This document shows, piece by piece, positions 55,072 through 64,000 of a stretch of 64,000 nucleotides of DNA. Source of the DNA: Escherichia sp. E1V33 (GTDB lineage: Bacteria; Pseudomonadota; Gammaproteobacteria; Enterobacterales; Enterobacteriaceae); assembly GCF_004211955.1 (NCBI RefSeq), contig NZ_RHJI01000033.1, positions 1-64,000 of the forward strand, read 5' to 3'. Each line of letters starts with the position of its first letter. Position 1 is the stretch's first letter. A model generated the notes under the pieces. It was not told where the DNA came from and made no database searches. It saw only the letters and a list, made by a program, of their open reading frames with translations. The position numbers were made by a program, and so were the translations under genes.

Positions 55072-55344
55072 ATGTTAACCGTAGACGTAGCCGCCGACAT
55101 TGTCGCCAGCGGTATAAAAGTAGTGATTTTACTGGTTTCGGTGCTGGTAGTGCCAAGCCTGCTGGTCGGCCTGCTGGTGAGCGTGTTCCAGGCGGTAACG
55201 CAGATTAACGAACAGACCCTGAGCTTTTTGCCAAGGCTGATTGTCACGCTGGTGGTGCTGGGCGTGTGCGGCAAATGGATGATTATCCAGTTGCATGATC
55301 TCTGCATTCATCTGTTTACCCAGGCCGCCCTGCTGGTGCATTAA
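55072..55344 (+). CDS. lfiQ: export gate protein LfiQ (FliQ-like)
   Basis: 90 residues, two membrane helices (VVILLVSVLVVPSLLVGLLV, IVTLVVLGVCGKWMIIQLHD) and the FliQ motif VFQAVTQINEQTLSFLPRLI between them. Confidence 0.96.
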   Translation: MLTVDVAADIVASGIKVVILLVSVLVVPSLLVGLLVSVFQAVTQINEQTLSFLPRLIVTLVVLGVCGKWMIIQLHDLCIHLFTQAALLVH

Positions 55345-55345
55345 G

Positions 55346-56128
55346 ATGCGCACAAGCGACGTTACGCAACTGATGGATCTGGCGCTGGGGCTGTGGTTTC
55401 CCTTCGTGCGCATTATGGCGTTCCTGCGCTATGTGCCAGTGCTGGATAACAGCGCCCTGACCGTGCGCGTGCGAATTATTTTGTCGCTGGCGCTGGCAAT
55501 CATCATCACGCCGTTGATCCCCCATCCCATTCCCCACGATTTGTTATCGCTCAACAGTCTGATCCTGACGGTGGAGCAAATTTTATGGGGCATGTTATTC
55601 GGGCTGATGTTCCAGTTTCTGTTTCTGGCGCTGCAACTCGCCGGGCAAATTCTCTCGTTCAATATGGGGATGAGCATGGCAGTGATGAACGACCCAAGCA
55701 GCGGCGCATCGACCACCGTGCTGGCGGAGTTAATTAACGTCTACGCGATCCTGCTGTTTTTTGCTATGGACGGGCATCTGCTGCTGGTGAGCGTGCTGTA
55801 CAAGGGCTTCACCTACTGGCCGATTGGCAACGCGCTGCATCCGCAAACCCTGCGCACCATCGCGCTGGCCTTTAGCTGGGTGCTGGCATCCGCATCGCTG
55901 CTGGCGCTGCCGACTACCTTCATCATGCTGATTGTGCAGGGCTGCTTTGGCCTGCTTAACCGCATTGCGCCGCCGCTGAACCTCTTTTCGCTCGGCTTTC
56001 CCATCAACATGCTGGCAGGGCTGGTCTGCTTCGCCACCCTGCTCTACAACCTGCCAGATCACTATCTGCATCTGGCGAATTTTGTGTTACAGCAACTCGA
56101 CGCGCTGAAAGGTCATTATGGCGGATAG
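55346..56128 (+). CDS. lfiR: export gate protein LfiR (FliR-like)
   Basis: Start at 55346 (MRTSDVTQLMDLALGLWFPF, 260 aa), one base after the lfiQ stop. Six or so membrane helices; MGMSMAVMNDPSSGASTTVL is the typical FliR loop. Overlaps lfhB by 11 bases. Confidence 0.95.
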   Translation: MRTSDVTQLMDLALGLWFPFVRIMAFLRYVPVLDNSALTVRVRIILSLALAIIITPLIPHPIPHDLLSLNSLILTVEQILWGMLFGLMFQFLFLALQLAGQILSFNMGMSMAVMNDPSSGASTTVLAELINVYAILLFFAMDGHLLLVSVLYKGFTYWPIGNALHPQTLRTIALAFSWVLASASLLALPTTFIMLIVQGCFGLLNRIAPPLNLFSLGFPINMLAGLVCFATLLYNLPDHYLHLANFVLQQLDALKGHYGG

Positions 56129-57257
56129 CAGCAGCGAAGAAAAAACAGAGAAACCCTCGGCGCAAAAGCTGCGTAAAGCGCGTGAAGAGGGGCAACTGCC
56201 GCGCTCGAAGGATATGGGGCTGGCGGCGAGCCTGTTTGCGGCGTTTGTGGTGATCTCCAGCAGTTTTCCGTGGTATGCCGATTTTGTGCGCGAGAGTTTT
56301 ATCAGCGTGCATCAGTATGCGCAGGAGATTAATAACCCGCAGGTGATCGGCCAGTTTCTGCGCCATCACCTGCTGATCCTCGGCAAGTTTATCCTCACAC
56401 TGCTGCCGATGCCCGCCGCCGCGCTGCTCTCTTCGCTGGTGCCCGGCGGCTGGCTGTTCTTGCCGAAAAAAATCCTCCCGGATTTCAGCAAAATCAATCC
56501 GTTAAAAGGCATTGGTCGGCTGTTTTCCAGCGAACATCTGGCGGAAACGGGGAAGATGACGGTGAAGTCGGTGGTGGTGCTGGTAATGCTGTGGGTAAGC
56601 CTGCGCAATAACTTTGCCGCCTTTCTCGGCCTGCAGGCGCTGCCGTTCAAACTGGCGATGAATGACGGTTTGTCGCTCTACGCCAGCGTGATGCGCAACT
56701 TTGTCATCCTGTTTATCTTCTTTGCGCTGCTCGACGTGCCGCTGGCGAAAGCCCTGTTCACCAAAGGGCTGAAGATGACCAAGCAGGAACTGAAAGAAGA
56801 GTACAAAAATCAGGAAGGCAAGCCGGAAGTGAAGGCGCGCGTGCGGCGGCTGCAACGGCAACTGGCGATGGGGCAAATTCGCAAAGTGGTGCCAAAAGCC
56901 AACGTGGTGATCACCAACCCGACCCACTACGCCGTGGCGTTGCAATATGACCAGTCGCGCGCCGCCGCGCCGTTTGTGGTGGCGAAAGGCACCGATGAAA
57001 TCGCCCTCTATATTCGCCAGGTCGCTGCTGAGAATCAGGTGGAAGTGGTCGAGTTCCCGCGACTGGCGCGCTCGGTTTACTACACCACCCAGGTGAACCA
57101 GCAAATTCCGTTTCAGCTTTACCGGGCCATCGCCCACGTTCTGACCTACGTCCTGCAAATGAAACACTGGCGCGACGGCGCACAGCCGCGCCCGGCCCTG
57201 AACAGACATATTTCCATTCCCAAAGAGGTGCTTAAACTGGATGGCGAAAACAACTAA
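56118..57257 (+). CDS. lfhB: export gate switch protein LfhB (FlhB-like)
   Basis: 379 residues: four membrane helices, cytoplasmic domain with the autocleavage motif NPTH in NVVITNPTHYAVALQYD. Self-cleavage lets it switch from rod/hook to filament export in concert with LafE. Overlaps lfhA by 17 bases. Confidence 0.97.
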   Translation: MADSSSEEKTEKPSAQKLRKAREEGQLPRSKDMGLAASLFAAFVVISSSFPWYADFVRESFISVHQYAQEINNPQVIGQFLRHHLLILGKFILTLLPMPAAALLSSLVPGGWLFLPKKILPDFSKINPLKGIGRLFSSEHLAETGKMTVKSVVVLVMLWVSLRNNFAAFLGLQALPFKLAMNDGLSLYASVMRNFVILFIFFALLDVPLAKALFTKGLKMTKQELKEEYKNQEGKPEVKARVRRLQRQLAMGQIRKVVPKANVVITNPTHYAVALQYDQSRAAAPFVVAKGTDEIALYIRQVAAENQVEVVEFPRLARSVYYTTQVNQQIPFQLYRAIAHVLTYVLQMKHWRDGAQPRPALNRHISIPKEVLKLDGENN

Positions 57258-59334
57258 ATCGTTCCTCGCGCTACTGCGCGGCGGCAATCTCGGCGTGCCG
57301 CTGGTGATCCTGTGTATTCTGGCGATGGTTATTTTGCCGCTGCCGCCTGCGCTGCTGGATATTCTGTTCACCTTCAACATTGTGCTGGCGGTGATGGTGC
57401 TGCTGGTGGCGGTGTCGGCGAAACGACCGCTGGAATTCAGCCTGTTCCCGACCATTTTGCTGATCACCACCTTAATGCGCCTGACGCTTAACGTCGCCTC
57501 TACGCGCGTGGTGCTGCTGCATGGGCATCTCGGCGCGGGCGCAGCGGGTAAGGTGATTGAGTCGTTTGGTCAGGTGGTGATTGGCGGCAACTTTGTTGTC
57601 GGTTTCGTGGTGTTTATCATCCTGATGATCATCAACTTTATTGTCGTCACCAAAGGGGCCGAGCGTATTTCCGAGGTTTCTGCCCGCTTTACCCTTGACG
57701 CGATGCCCGGCAAGCAGATGGCGATTGACGCCGACCTTAACGCCGGATTGATCAACCAGGCGCAGGCGCAAACCCGGCGTAAAGATGTCGCCAGCGAAGC
57801 CGATTTCTACGGCGCGATGGACGGGGCGTCAAAGTTTGTACGCGGGGATGCCATCGCCGGGATGATGATTCTGGCGATCAACCTGATCGGCGGTGTCTGT
57901 ATCGGGATCTTCAAATACAACCTGAGCGCCGATGCTGCCTTCCAGCAATATGTGCTGATGACCATCGGCGACGGGCTGGTGGCGCAGATCCCTTCCCTGC
58001 TGCTCTCCACCGCGGCGGCGATTATCGTCACCCGCGTCAGCGACAACGGCGATATCGCCCATGACGTGCGCCACCAGTTGCTGGCAAGCCCGTCGGTGCT
58101 CTACACCGCTACCGGGATCATGTTCGTGCTGGCGGTGGTGCCGGGGATGCCACACCTGCCGTTTTTGCTGTTCAGCGCCCTGCTTGGCTTTACCGGCTGG
58201 CGGATGAGCAAACGCCCACAGGCGGCGGAGGCGGAGGAGAAAAGTCTCGAAACGCTGACCCGCACCATCACCGAAACCAGCGAGCAACAGGTCAGTTGGG
58301 AAACCATTCCGCTGATCGAGCCTATCAGTTTAAGCCTCGGCTACAAGCTGGTGGCGCTGGTCGATAAAGCACAGGGCAACCCGCTCACCCAGCGTATTCG
58401 CGGCGTACGGCAGGTGATATCCGACGGTAACGGCGTGCTGCTGCCGGAGATCCGCATTCGGGAAAACTTCCGCCTTAAGCCGAGCCAGTACGCCATTTTC
58501 ATCAACGGTATTAAGGCTGATGAAGCGGATATTCCGGCGGATAAACTGATGGCCCTGCCCTCCAGCGAAACCTACGGCGAGATTGACGGCGTGCTGGGGA
58601 ACGACCCGGCGTACGGGATGCCGGTGACCTGGATCCAGGCGGCGCAGAAAGCGAAGGCGCTGAATATGGGGTATCAGGTGATCGACAGCGCCAGCGTGAT
58701 TGCCACGCATGTGAACAAGATTGTGCGCAGCTATATTCCTGATTTGTTTAACTATGATGATATTACGCAGTTGCATAATCGTTTGTCATCAATGGCACCG
58801 CGCCTGGCGGAAGATTTGAGCGCGGCGCTGAATTACAGCCAGTTGCTGAAAGTGTACCGGGCGTTACTGACCGAAGGCGTTTCCCTGCGCGATATCGTCA
58901 CCATCGCCACCGTGCTGGTCGCCAGTAGCGCGGTGACCAAAGATCACATTCTGCTGGCAGCCGATGTACGCCTGGCGCTGCGGCGCAGCATTACCCATCC
59001 GTTCGTTCGCAAGCAGGAGCTTACGGTGTATACGCTGAATAATGAGCTGGAAAATCTGCTCACCAACGTGGTGAATCAGGCGCAACAGGGCGGCAAAGTG
59101 ATGCTCGACAGCGTGCCGGTTGACCCAAATATGCTCAACCAGTTCCAGAGCACGATGCCACAGGTAAAAGAGCAGATGAAAGCGGCGGGGAAAGACCCGG
59201 TACTGCTGGTGCCGCCGCAGCTGCGCCCTTTGCTGGCGCGTTATGCGAGGTTGTTTGCGCCGGGGCTGCATGTGCTGTCGTATAACGAAGTGCCGGACGA
59301 GCTGGAGTTGACGATTATGGGGGCGTTGAGTTGA
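57241..59334 (+). CDS. lfhA: export gate protein LfhA (FlhA-like), full length
   Basis: 697 residues. Eight N-terminal membrane helices, the FHIPEP-type loop (STRVVLLHGHLGAGAAGKVI, GAERISEVSARFTLDAMPGK), and a full cytoplasmic domain to FAPGLHVLSYNEVPDELELT. In K-12 only the truncated fhiA remains. Here the gene is open to its natural end, 7 bases before yafM. Confidence 0.97.
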   Translation: MAKTTKSFLALLRGGNLGVPLVILCILAMVILPLPPALLDILFTFNIVLAVMVLLVAVSAKRPLEFSLFPTILLITTLMRLTLNVASTRVVLLHGHLGAGAAGKVIESFGQVVIGGNFVVGFVVFIILMIINFIVVTKGAERISEVSARFTLDAMPGKQMAIDADLNAGLINQAQAQTRRKDVASEADFYGAMDGASKFVRGDAIAGMMILAINLIGGVCIGIFKYNLSADAAFQQYVLMTIGDGLVAQIPSLLLSTAAAIIVTRVSDNGDIAHDVRHQLLASPSVLYTATGIMFVLAVVPGMPHLPFLLFSALLGFTGWRMSKRPQAAEAEEKSLETLTRTITETSEQQVSWETIPLIEPISLSLGYKLVALVDKAQGNPLTQRIRGVRQVISDGNGVLLPEIRIRENFRLKPSQYAIFINGIKADEADIPADKLMALPSSETYGEIDGVLGNDPAYGMPVTWIQAAQKAKALNMGYQVIDSASVIATHVNKIVRSYIPDLFNYDDITQLHNRLSSMAPRLAEDLSAALNYSQLLKVYRALLTEGVSLRDIVTIATVLVASSAVTKDHILLAADVRLALRRSITHPFVRKQELTVYTLNNELENLLTNVVNQAQQGGKVMLDSVPVDPNMLNQFQSTMPQVKEQMKAAGKDPVLLVPPQLRPLLARYARLFAPGLHVLSYNEVPDELELTIMGALS

Positions 59335-59341
59335 TGGGCCT

Positions 59342-59968
59342 TTAAGGGGCGCATCCGGCATTGGTGCACAATTGCCGGATGCGGCGTGAACGCCTTATCC
59401 GGCCTACGGTTGAGTGCAGTTTTGTAGGCATGATAAGACGCGCCAGCGTCGCATCAGGCATCCGCGCACAATTATAAAATATACGCTCGCCAGCATTTAA
59501 ATCCGTTATGTCTCCCGCCCAATCGATGGGATATAACCCTCGCGCAACATCGCGATGGAACGTTGAGAATGGCCAATCACACACCTGCTTTACCCAGCCA
59601 TGTTTCACTGGATTTATATAAATATAATCAACATGATGCCGATAATCTTTTGTATTACGGATGGCATGCTCCCAAAAACGCGGTTGCCAGATATTTTTCA
59701 ATCCGCAAGCATGGGTGAACTGCTTTTTAATCTCCCGCCAGCGAGAGGAAAAATCATCATCGCTTTCGGGTAATGTCCATATGCAATGCATATGCTCCGG
59801 CAAAACGACACAGGCGTTAATTTCAAAAGGTCTGTCTCGCTTAACTTTAATAATAGCGTTACGGAGCATCTGGAACTGAGCGGTCAGAAGGTGGCTTCGA
59901 CGATTTCGTAGGTTAACCGTGAAAAACCAGGTTCCCCCCTTGATGTAATACCGACGATATTCAGACAT
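59342..59968 (-). CDS. yafM: REP-associated tyrosine transposase (RAYT), C-terminally extended
   Basis: 208 residues from ATG with AAGGAG upstream. Y1-transposase hallmarks: HUH motif in LPEHMHCIWTLP, catalytic tyrosine region RHHVDYIYINPVKHGWVK. The first 160 residues agree with K-12 YafM (165 aa in memory). The frame then misses the usual stop and reads 48 residues on through a REP cluster (MPDATLARLIMPTKLHSTVG, RIRRSRRIRQLCTN). RAYTs cut REP DNA and probably spread it. Convergent with lfhA. Confidence 0.93.
   Translation of the reverse strand: MSEYRRYYIKGGTWFFTVNLRNRRSHLLTAQFQMLRNAIIKVKRDRPFEINACVVLPEHMHCIWTLPESDDDFSSRWREIKKQFTHACGLKNIWQPRFWEHAIRNTKDYRHHVDYIYINPVKHGWVKQVCDWPFSTFHRDVARGLYPIDWAGDITDLNAGERIFYNCARMPDATLARLIMPTKLHSTVGRIRRSRRIRQLCTNAGCAP
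59351..59460. repeat. REP cluster overlapping the yafM 3' end
   Basis: GCATCCGGCATTGGTGCACA, GCCGGATGCGGCGTGAACGC...GGCCTAC and inverted GTAGGCATGATAAGACGCG...GCATCAGGCA. It lies inside the extended yafM frame. Confidence 0.9.
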
Positions 59969-60063
59969 AGCGACTCCTTTTTCTCAACGGTAAGAAGAAA
60001 AGGAAAGGTCGGCAATGAGGTTATGGAATAACGGGAAAGCGGCTCGCAAAAACGCACAAATTT

Positions 60064-60147
60064 GTAGGCATGATAAGACGCGCCAGCGTCGCATCAGGCA
60101 TCGGCGCACAACTGCCGGATGCGGCGTAAACGCCTTATCCGTCCTAC
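60064..60147. repeat. REP pair between yafM and yafL
   Basis: GTAGGCATGATAAGACGCG...GCATCAGGC and GCCGGATGCGGCGTAAACGC...TCCGTCCTAC. The yafL stop (60144-60146) is inside the last bases of the unit. RAYT genes are usually flanked by REPs on both sides, as here. Confidence 0.9.
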
Positions 60148-60893
60148 AAAATCGTCTCTTCCGTCAAAATCCGCCGCGCGCCTAAAAAGTGATCCTGCCA
60201 GAAAGGTTCAGCTAACTGGCTTACCCGAATGGTTTCCCCCGTACGCGGCGACTCGATAAATTGCCCATCGCCCAGATACACGCCCATATGGTCGGCAATT
60301 TCGCGGCTGTGGATATGGAAAAACAGCAAATCTCCCCGGCGCAGGTCGTTGTTCGCCACAATCGTTGCCCGATGGTAGTGATACATCTCATTGGCCGTGC
60401 GCGGGAGTTTCGCCTCGAGGATCTTGTTGTAGGCATAAAAAACCAACCCACTACAGTCGAAGCCTTTATCGGGCCGCGTGCCGCCCCAGACGTAAGGCTT
60501 GCCAAGCTGCTGCTCCAGGCGGTGGATCGCCACTTCAGTGATGTTGTGCAGGTGATCGCTGCTTAAAAAGTGATTGTTTTCTGCGAGCGCCTGCCAGCGT
60601 CGGTCGTTCGCCTTGAGCGGACCAGGAAACCACTCCGGGTGCTGTTTTATCTGTTCGCGGTTGTGCAGGCGTAGCGCCCTTCTGCTTTCGGCATTGCCTT
60701 CCACAATATAGCTGGCCTGTTTTTTCAGATGGATTTGGTACTGTTTTAATAAACGCGCACGGTTTTGCATCCGCTGGCGAGCGGCGGAGCTGAGGGAGGT
60801 GTGCGGTGTGGCGGCGCTGGCGAGTAAAGGAAGCAAAAGGGGCAAAGAAAACACGCCCAGGCGCAGCAATCTGTCGTGAGAGAACAAATACAT
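60144..60893 (-). CDS. yafL: NlpC/P60 family peptidoglycan endopeptidase YafL
   Basis: 249 residues. Signal peptide (LLRLGVFSLPLLLPLLASAA), basic helical spacer, then NlpC/P60 domain from about 130: catalytic cysteine in KGFDCSGLVFYAYNK, histidine in IADHMGVYLGDG, and third residue near RREIADH. Cleaves D-Glu/mDAP-type bonds in the periplasm by family. N-terminal 25 residues differ from K-12 as I recall it. Confidence 0.92.
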   Translation of the reverse strand: MYLFSHDRLLRLGVFSLPLLLPLLASAATPHTSLSSAARQRMQNRARLLKQYQIHLKKQASYIVEGNAESRRALRLHNREQIKQHPEWFPGPLKANDRRWQALAENNHFLSSDHLHNITEVAIHRLEQQLGKPYVWGGTRPDKGFDCSGLVFYAYNKILEAKLPRTANEMYHYHRATIVANNDLRRGDLLFFHIHSREIADHMGVYLGDGQFIESPRTGETIRVSQLAEPFWQDHFLGARRILTEETIL

Positions 60894-61205
60894 GGAAGAT
60901 ATAAACCGGCTGAATGAAGATGAGAATATTAGAGGACAGGAAGGAGAAGCGGGATTATTAATTGCTTATTTGCATATTACTATCGAGGTTTCATAATCTT
61001 AGGAAATAAGAAATAAATCCGTTTTACATGCGCTTTTCGGACTTTTGAAAATCGCTACTTATGCTAAATTTGTAAACCCAGCGCCGACAGACTTGCGTAA
61101 AACTCTTTTGGTGATAATGTGAGCCTTCCAAATCCAGACTATTCCGATTTGGGATCTATTTTGCCGTCCTGGCGTGTGTAACCGTTTTATCAAGGAATAA
61201 GCAGT
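60894..61205. other. yafL-yafK intergenic region; dinJ-yafQ absent
   Basis: 312 bases, AT-rich, no gene. In K-12 the LexA-regulated dinJ-yafQ toxin-antitoxin operon sits between yafL and yafK; no trace is seen here. The yafK promoter should lie near 61060-61150. Confidence 0.7.
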
Positions 61206-61946
61206 ATGCGTAAAATCGCATTAATTCTTGCGATGTTGTTGATCCCGTGCGTTTCGTTTGCCGGTTTGCTGGGCAGCAGTAGCTCTACCACGCCAGTGAG
61301 CAAAGAGTATAAGCAGCAGTTGATGGGATCCCCTGTCTACATCCAGATCTTCAAGGAAGAACGTACGCTCGATCTCTACGTCAAAATGGGCGAGCAATAT
61401 CAGCTGCTCGACAGCTATAAAATCTGTAAATATTCCGGCGGGTTAGGTCCGAAACAACGTCAGGGCGATTTCAAAAGTCCGGAAGGGTTTTATAGTGTCC
61501 AGCGTAATCAGTTAAAACCAGATAGCCGTTACTACAAAGCGATTAATATTGGTTTTCCTAACGCCTATGACCGTGCGCATGGTTATGAAGGGAAATACCT
61601 GATGATCCACGGCGATTGTGTTTCCATCGGCTGCTACGCGATGACCAATCAGGGCATTGACGAGATCTTCCAGTTCGTTACTGGCGCGCTGGTATTTGGT
61701 CAGCCGAGCGTGCAAGTGAGCATTTACCCGTTCCGCATGACCGACGCTAATATGAAGCGCCACAAATATTCCAACTTTAAGGACTTCTGGGAGCAACTGA
61801 AGCCAGGCTACGACTACTTTGAGCAAACCCGTAAGCCACCGACCGTTTCTGTGGTCAATGGCCGTTACGTGGTCAGCAAGCCGTTAAGCCACGAAGTTGT
61901 GCAACCACAACTGGCATCAAACTACACGCTCCCCGAGACAAAATAA
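61206..61946 (+). CDS. dpaA: murein amidase/LD-transpeptidase-family protein DpaA (YafK, LdtF)
   Basis: 246 residues, AAGGAA before ATG. Signal peptide [19 protein letters not shown], then a YkuD domain with the active-site segment [20 protein letters not shown]. YafK was shown to detach Braun's lipoprotein from peptidoglycan. Convergent with yafJ; their ends overlap by 30 bases. Confidence 0.95.
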   Translation: MRKIALILAMLLIPCVSFAGLLGSSSSTTPVSKEYKQQLMGSPVYIQIFKEERTLDLYVKMGEQYQLLDSYKICKYSGGLGPKQRQGDFKSPEGFYSVQRNQLKPDSRYYKAINIGFPNAYDRAHGYEGKYLMIHGDCVSIGCYAMTNQGIDEIFQFVTGALVFGQPSVQVSIYPFRMTDANMKRHKYSNFKDFWEQLKPGYDYFEQTRKPPTVSVVNGRYVVSKPLSHEVVQPQLASNYTLPETK

Positions 61947-62684
61947 GCGCCATTCGCCTGGCATAATCTTTTGCCAGATCTCATTGCCCGTCAGCGGCTG
62001 TGTCGCAATCACCGTGACCACATCATTAGGTGTGGTCTGCGAGCTGAAGTCGATTTCCACATCCTGATCCAGCAACGTTGCCACGCCAAACGGCGCGCGG
62101 CGGGTGATCCAGTGTAAATTAGTCGAGCAATACGCCATTACATAGCGCCCATCCGAAAGCAGCATGTTGAAAACGCCCTTCTGCCGCAGTTCATCCGCCA
62201 GTGAGGCGATATATTTAAATACCGCCGCCATATTGCCCGGCGTACGCGGATAACGCTGCGTTAATTTATACAGCAGCCAGCAGAAGGCTTTTTCGCTGTC
62301 GGTTTCGCCTACCGGGCGGAAGTTGCCGGTTTCCAGTGATTTATAGCCCGTCAGTTGCCCGTTATGCGCATAAGTCCAGTTACGTCCCCATAACTCGCGG
62401 GTAAACGGGTGAGTATTTTCCAGCGCCACTTCGCCCCGATTAGCCTGGCGAATATGAGCCACAACCGAACAGGATTTTATCGGGTAGTCCTGGACAAGTT
62501 TAGCGATGGGGGAATTAAAGCTGGGTTGTGGATCTTTAAATGTGCGACAGCCTTTACCTTCGTAAAAAGTGATGCCCCAGCCATCTTTATGTGGCCCGGT
62601 TCCACCACCACGCTGCACAAGCCCGGTGAAACTAAAGCAAATATCGGTAGGGACGTTGGCGCTCATTCCGAGCAATTCGCACAT
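61917..62684 (-). CDS. yafJ: class II glutamine amidotransferase YafJ
   Basis: Start at 62684 exposes the catalytic N-terminal cysteine ([20 protein letters not shown]) needed in Ntn glutamine amidotransferases; 255 residues. Motifs [20 protein letters not shown] and [13 protein letters not shown] line the glutamine site. Substrate unknown. Confidence 0.95.
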   Translation of the reverse strand: MCELLGMSANVPTDICFSFTGLVQRGGGTGPHKDGWGITFYEGKGCRTFKDPQPSFNSPIAKLVQDYPIKSCSVVAHIRQANRGEVALENTHPFTRELWGRNWTYAHNGQLTGYKSLETGNFRPVGETDSEKAFCWLLYKLTQRYPRTPGNMAAVFKYIASLADELRQKGVFNMLLSDGRYVMAYCSTNLHWITRRAPFGVATLLDQDVEIDFSSQTTPNDVVTVIATQPLTGNEIWQKIMPGEWRLFCLGERVV

Positions 62685-62747
62685 CGGTAACCTCCACAAC
62701 AGCGGGAGCGCATGGCCCCCGGCGAAGATTGATTTAAGTATTTTCAG

Positions 62748-62884
62748 GTCGGATGCGGCGTAAACGCATTATTCGGCCTACGGTTCGGGTACAGATTTGT
62801 AGGCATGATAAGACGCGTCAGCGTCGCATCAGGCATCAGCGCACAAATGCCGGACGCAGCGTAAACGCCTTATCCGGCCTACGC
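62748..62884. repeat. triple REP cluster between yafJ and gmhA
   Basis: TCGGATGCGGCGTAAACGCA...GGCCTAC, inverted GTAGGCATGATAAGACGCG...GCATCAGGCA, then GCCGGACGCAGCGTAAACGC...GGCCTACG. Confidence 0.9.
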
Positions 62885-62889
62885 CAGAC

Positions 62890-63468
62890 TTACTTAGCCA
62901 TCTCTTTTTCAATTAACTGGATCAGGATATGGATAACTTTAATGTGAATTTCCTGAATGCGGTCGGCATAACCAAAATGTGGAACGCGAATTTCGATATC
63001 CGCCGTGCCAGCCATTTTGCCGCCATCTTTACCGGTCAGGGTAATCACTTTCATCCCCTTCTCACGCGCCGCCGCAATCGCTTTGATCACGTTCGCAGAG
63101 TTACCGGAGGTGGAGATCCCCAGCAGCACATCGCCTTCGCGGCCTACCGCTTCAACGTAGCGGGAGAAAATATCGTTAAAGCCAAAATCGTTGCCAACAC
63201 AGGTGATGTGGCTGACATCTGAAATGGCAATCGCCGGATAGCCCGGACGGTTTTCACGGTAGCGACCGGTCAACTCTTCGGCAAAGTGCATGGCGTCGCA
63301 ATGGGAGCCGCCGTTGCCACAGGAAAGCACCTTGCCACCGGCTTTAAAGCTGTCTGCTAACAGGACCGCCGCGCGCTGAATGGCGTGAATATTGGCGTCA
63401 TCTTTTAAAAAGTTAGCCAGCGTTTCCGCCGCTTCGTTCAGTTCGTTACGAATAAGATCCTGGTACAT
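62890..63468 (-). CDS. gmhA: sedoheptulose 7-phosphate isomerase
   Basis: Start at 63468 ([20 protein letters not shown]) gives 192 residues, the E. coli length. SIS fold: [20 protein letters not shown] and [20 protein letters not shown]. First step of ADP-heptose synthesis for the LPS core. Divergent from fadE. Confidence 0.98.
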   Translation of the reverse strand: MYQDLIRNELNEAAETLANFLKDDANIHAIQRAAVLLADSFKAGGKVLSCGNGGSHCDAMHFAEELTGRYRENRPGYPAIAISDVSHITCVGNDFGFNDIFSRYVEAVGREGDVLLGISTSGNSANVIKAIAAAREKGMKVITLTGKDGGKMAGTADIEIRVPHFGYADRIQEIHIKVIHILIQLIEKEMAK

Positions 63469-63668
63469 GAGGATATCCTTCAGCATAAATGTAATAGACA
63501 AAATGCAGTGTACCGGATACTGCCAAAAGCGAGAAGTACGGGCAGGTGCTATGACCAGGACTTTTTGACCTGAAGTGCGGATAAAAACAGCAACAATGTG
63601 AGCTTCGTTGTAATTATATTGTAAACACATTGCTAAATGTTTTTACATCCACTACAACCATATCATCA

Positions 63669-63686
63669 CAAGTGGTCGGACCTCCT
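63669..63686 (+). promoter_or_regulatory. FadR-type operator upstream of fadE
   Basis: AAGTGGTCGGACCTCCT resembles the FadR site (ANCTGGTCNGACCNGTT type), 22 bases before the fadE start. FadR represses fadE in the absence of long-chain acyl-CoA. Confidence 0.6.
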
Positions 63687-63707
63687 ACAAGTAAGGGGCT
63701 TTTCGTT

Positions 63708-64000
63708 ATGATGATTTTGAGTATTCTCGCTACGGTTGTCCTGCTCGGCGCGTTGTTCTATCACCGCGTGAGCTTATTTATCAGCAGTCTGATTTTGCTC
63801 GCCTGGACAGCCGCCCTCGGCGTTGCTGGTCTGTGGTCGGCGTGGGTACTGGTGCCTCTGGCCATTATCCTCGTGCCATTTAACTTTGCGCCTATGCGTA
63901 AGTCGATGATTTCCGCGCCGGTATTTCGCGGTTTCCGTAAGGTGATGCCGCCGATGTCGCGCACTGAGAAAGAAGCGATTGATGCGGGCACCACCTGGTG
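63708..64000 (+). CDS. fadE: acyl-CoA dehydrogenase FadE (3' end outside window)
   Basis: Starts [20 protein letters not shown] and runs 97 codons to the window edge; two hydrophobic segments at the N terminus (to about 55) as in E. coli FadE, then [20 protein letters not shown]. First oxidation step of fatty-acid beta-oxidation. Only the first eighth of the gene is present. Confidence 0.95.
   Translation, partial: MMILSILATVVLLGALFYHRVSLFISSLILLAWTAALGVAGLWSAWVLVPLAIILVPFNFAPMRKSMISAPVFRGFRKVMPPMSRTEKEAIDAGTTW

Overview
The window is an Escherichia coli (or very close relative) chromosome segment. The evidence is the gene order proA-proB-phoE-crl-frsA-gpt-pepD-prfH-yafP-yafN-dinB on one side and yafM-yafL-yafK-yafJ-gmhA-fadE on the other, with near-complete identity to the E. 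coli proteins as I remember them, and many E. coli-type REP/BIME repeats. Relative to the usual numbering the window runs in reverse: proBA and thrW are on the minus strand.

Region 1 (1-7914) is an AT-rich mobile element ending exactly at the 3' end of the thrW tRNA-Thr(CGU) gene, a classic integration site. It carries a lambda gpE-like major capsid gene (cut by the window start), a gpD-like decoration gene, several small unknown genes, a winged-helix replication-type protein and a ribbon-helix-helix protein. It also has about 2 kb of non-coding DNA with three families of short repeats (origin or partition-like), a serine resolvase with a candidate res site, and a small hydrophobic protein gene whose ribosome site and start codon lie in a hairpin. 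No integrase, terminase or portal is visible in the window.

Region 2 (7915-19762) is core chromosome: thrW, proBA, phoE (Pho box), crl, frsA, gpt, pepD, an intact rtcB2-prfH RNA/ribosome-repair pair (with a possible 15-codon leader ORF), yafP, yafN and dinB (LexA box). The toxin gene yafO, expected between yafN and yafP, is missing.

Region 3 (19833-59334) is a complete-looking Flag-2 lateral flagellar locus. K-12 keeps only its two end fragments. The blocks are lafU-T-S-F-E-D-C-B (stators, sigma-28, FliL/K/T/S/D homologues), lafA flagellin, lafZ regulator, lafW-lfgL-K-J-I-H-G-F-E-D-C-B (rod, hook, rings), lfgA-M-N, a modification cassette, lafK-lfiE-F-G-H-I-J-tagD, and lfiM-N-P-Q-R-lfhB-lfhA (export gate and switch). 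All structural genes read through without frameshift. Sigma-54-type promoters precede lafB, lfgB and the FliB-like gene, fitting control by the sigma-54 activator LafK.

The modification cassette (40.5-46.2 kb) is the most interesting part. It holds a FliB-like protein without the N-terminal cysteine cluster and a three-domain GT2-GT25-glycerophosphotransferase. It also holds a CDP-glycerol-producing TagD placed 2 bp behind lfiJ, a second broken tagD, and a class II Fic protein whose promoter region is built of repeats with an exact 70-bp period. Together GT and TagD suggest that a glycerol-phosphate-containing glycan is attached to the lateral flagellum.

Region 4 (59342-64000) returns to core chromosome: yafM (REP-associated transposase, here reading on into a REP), yafL, yafK/dpaA, yafJ, gmhA and the start of fadE with a FadR-like site. 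The dinJ-yafQ toxin-antitoxin pair usually found between yafL and yafK is absent.
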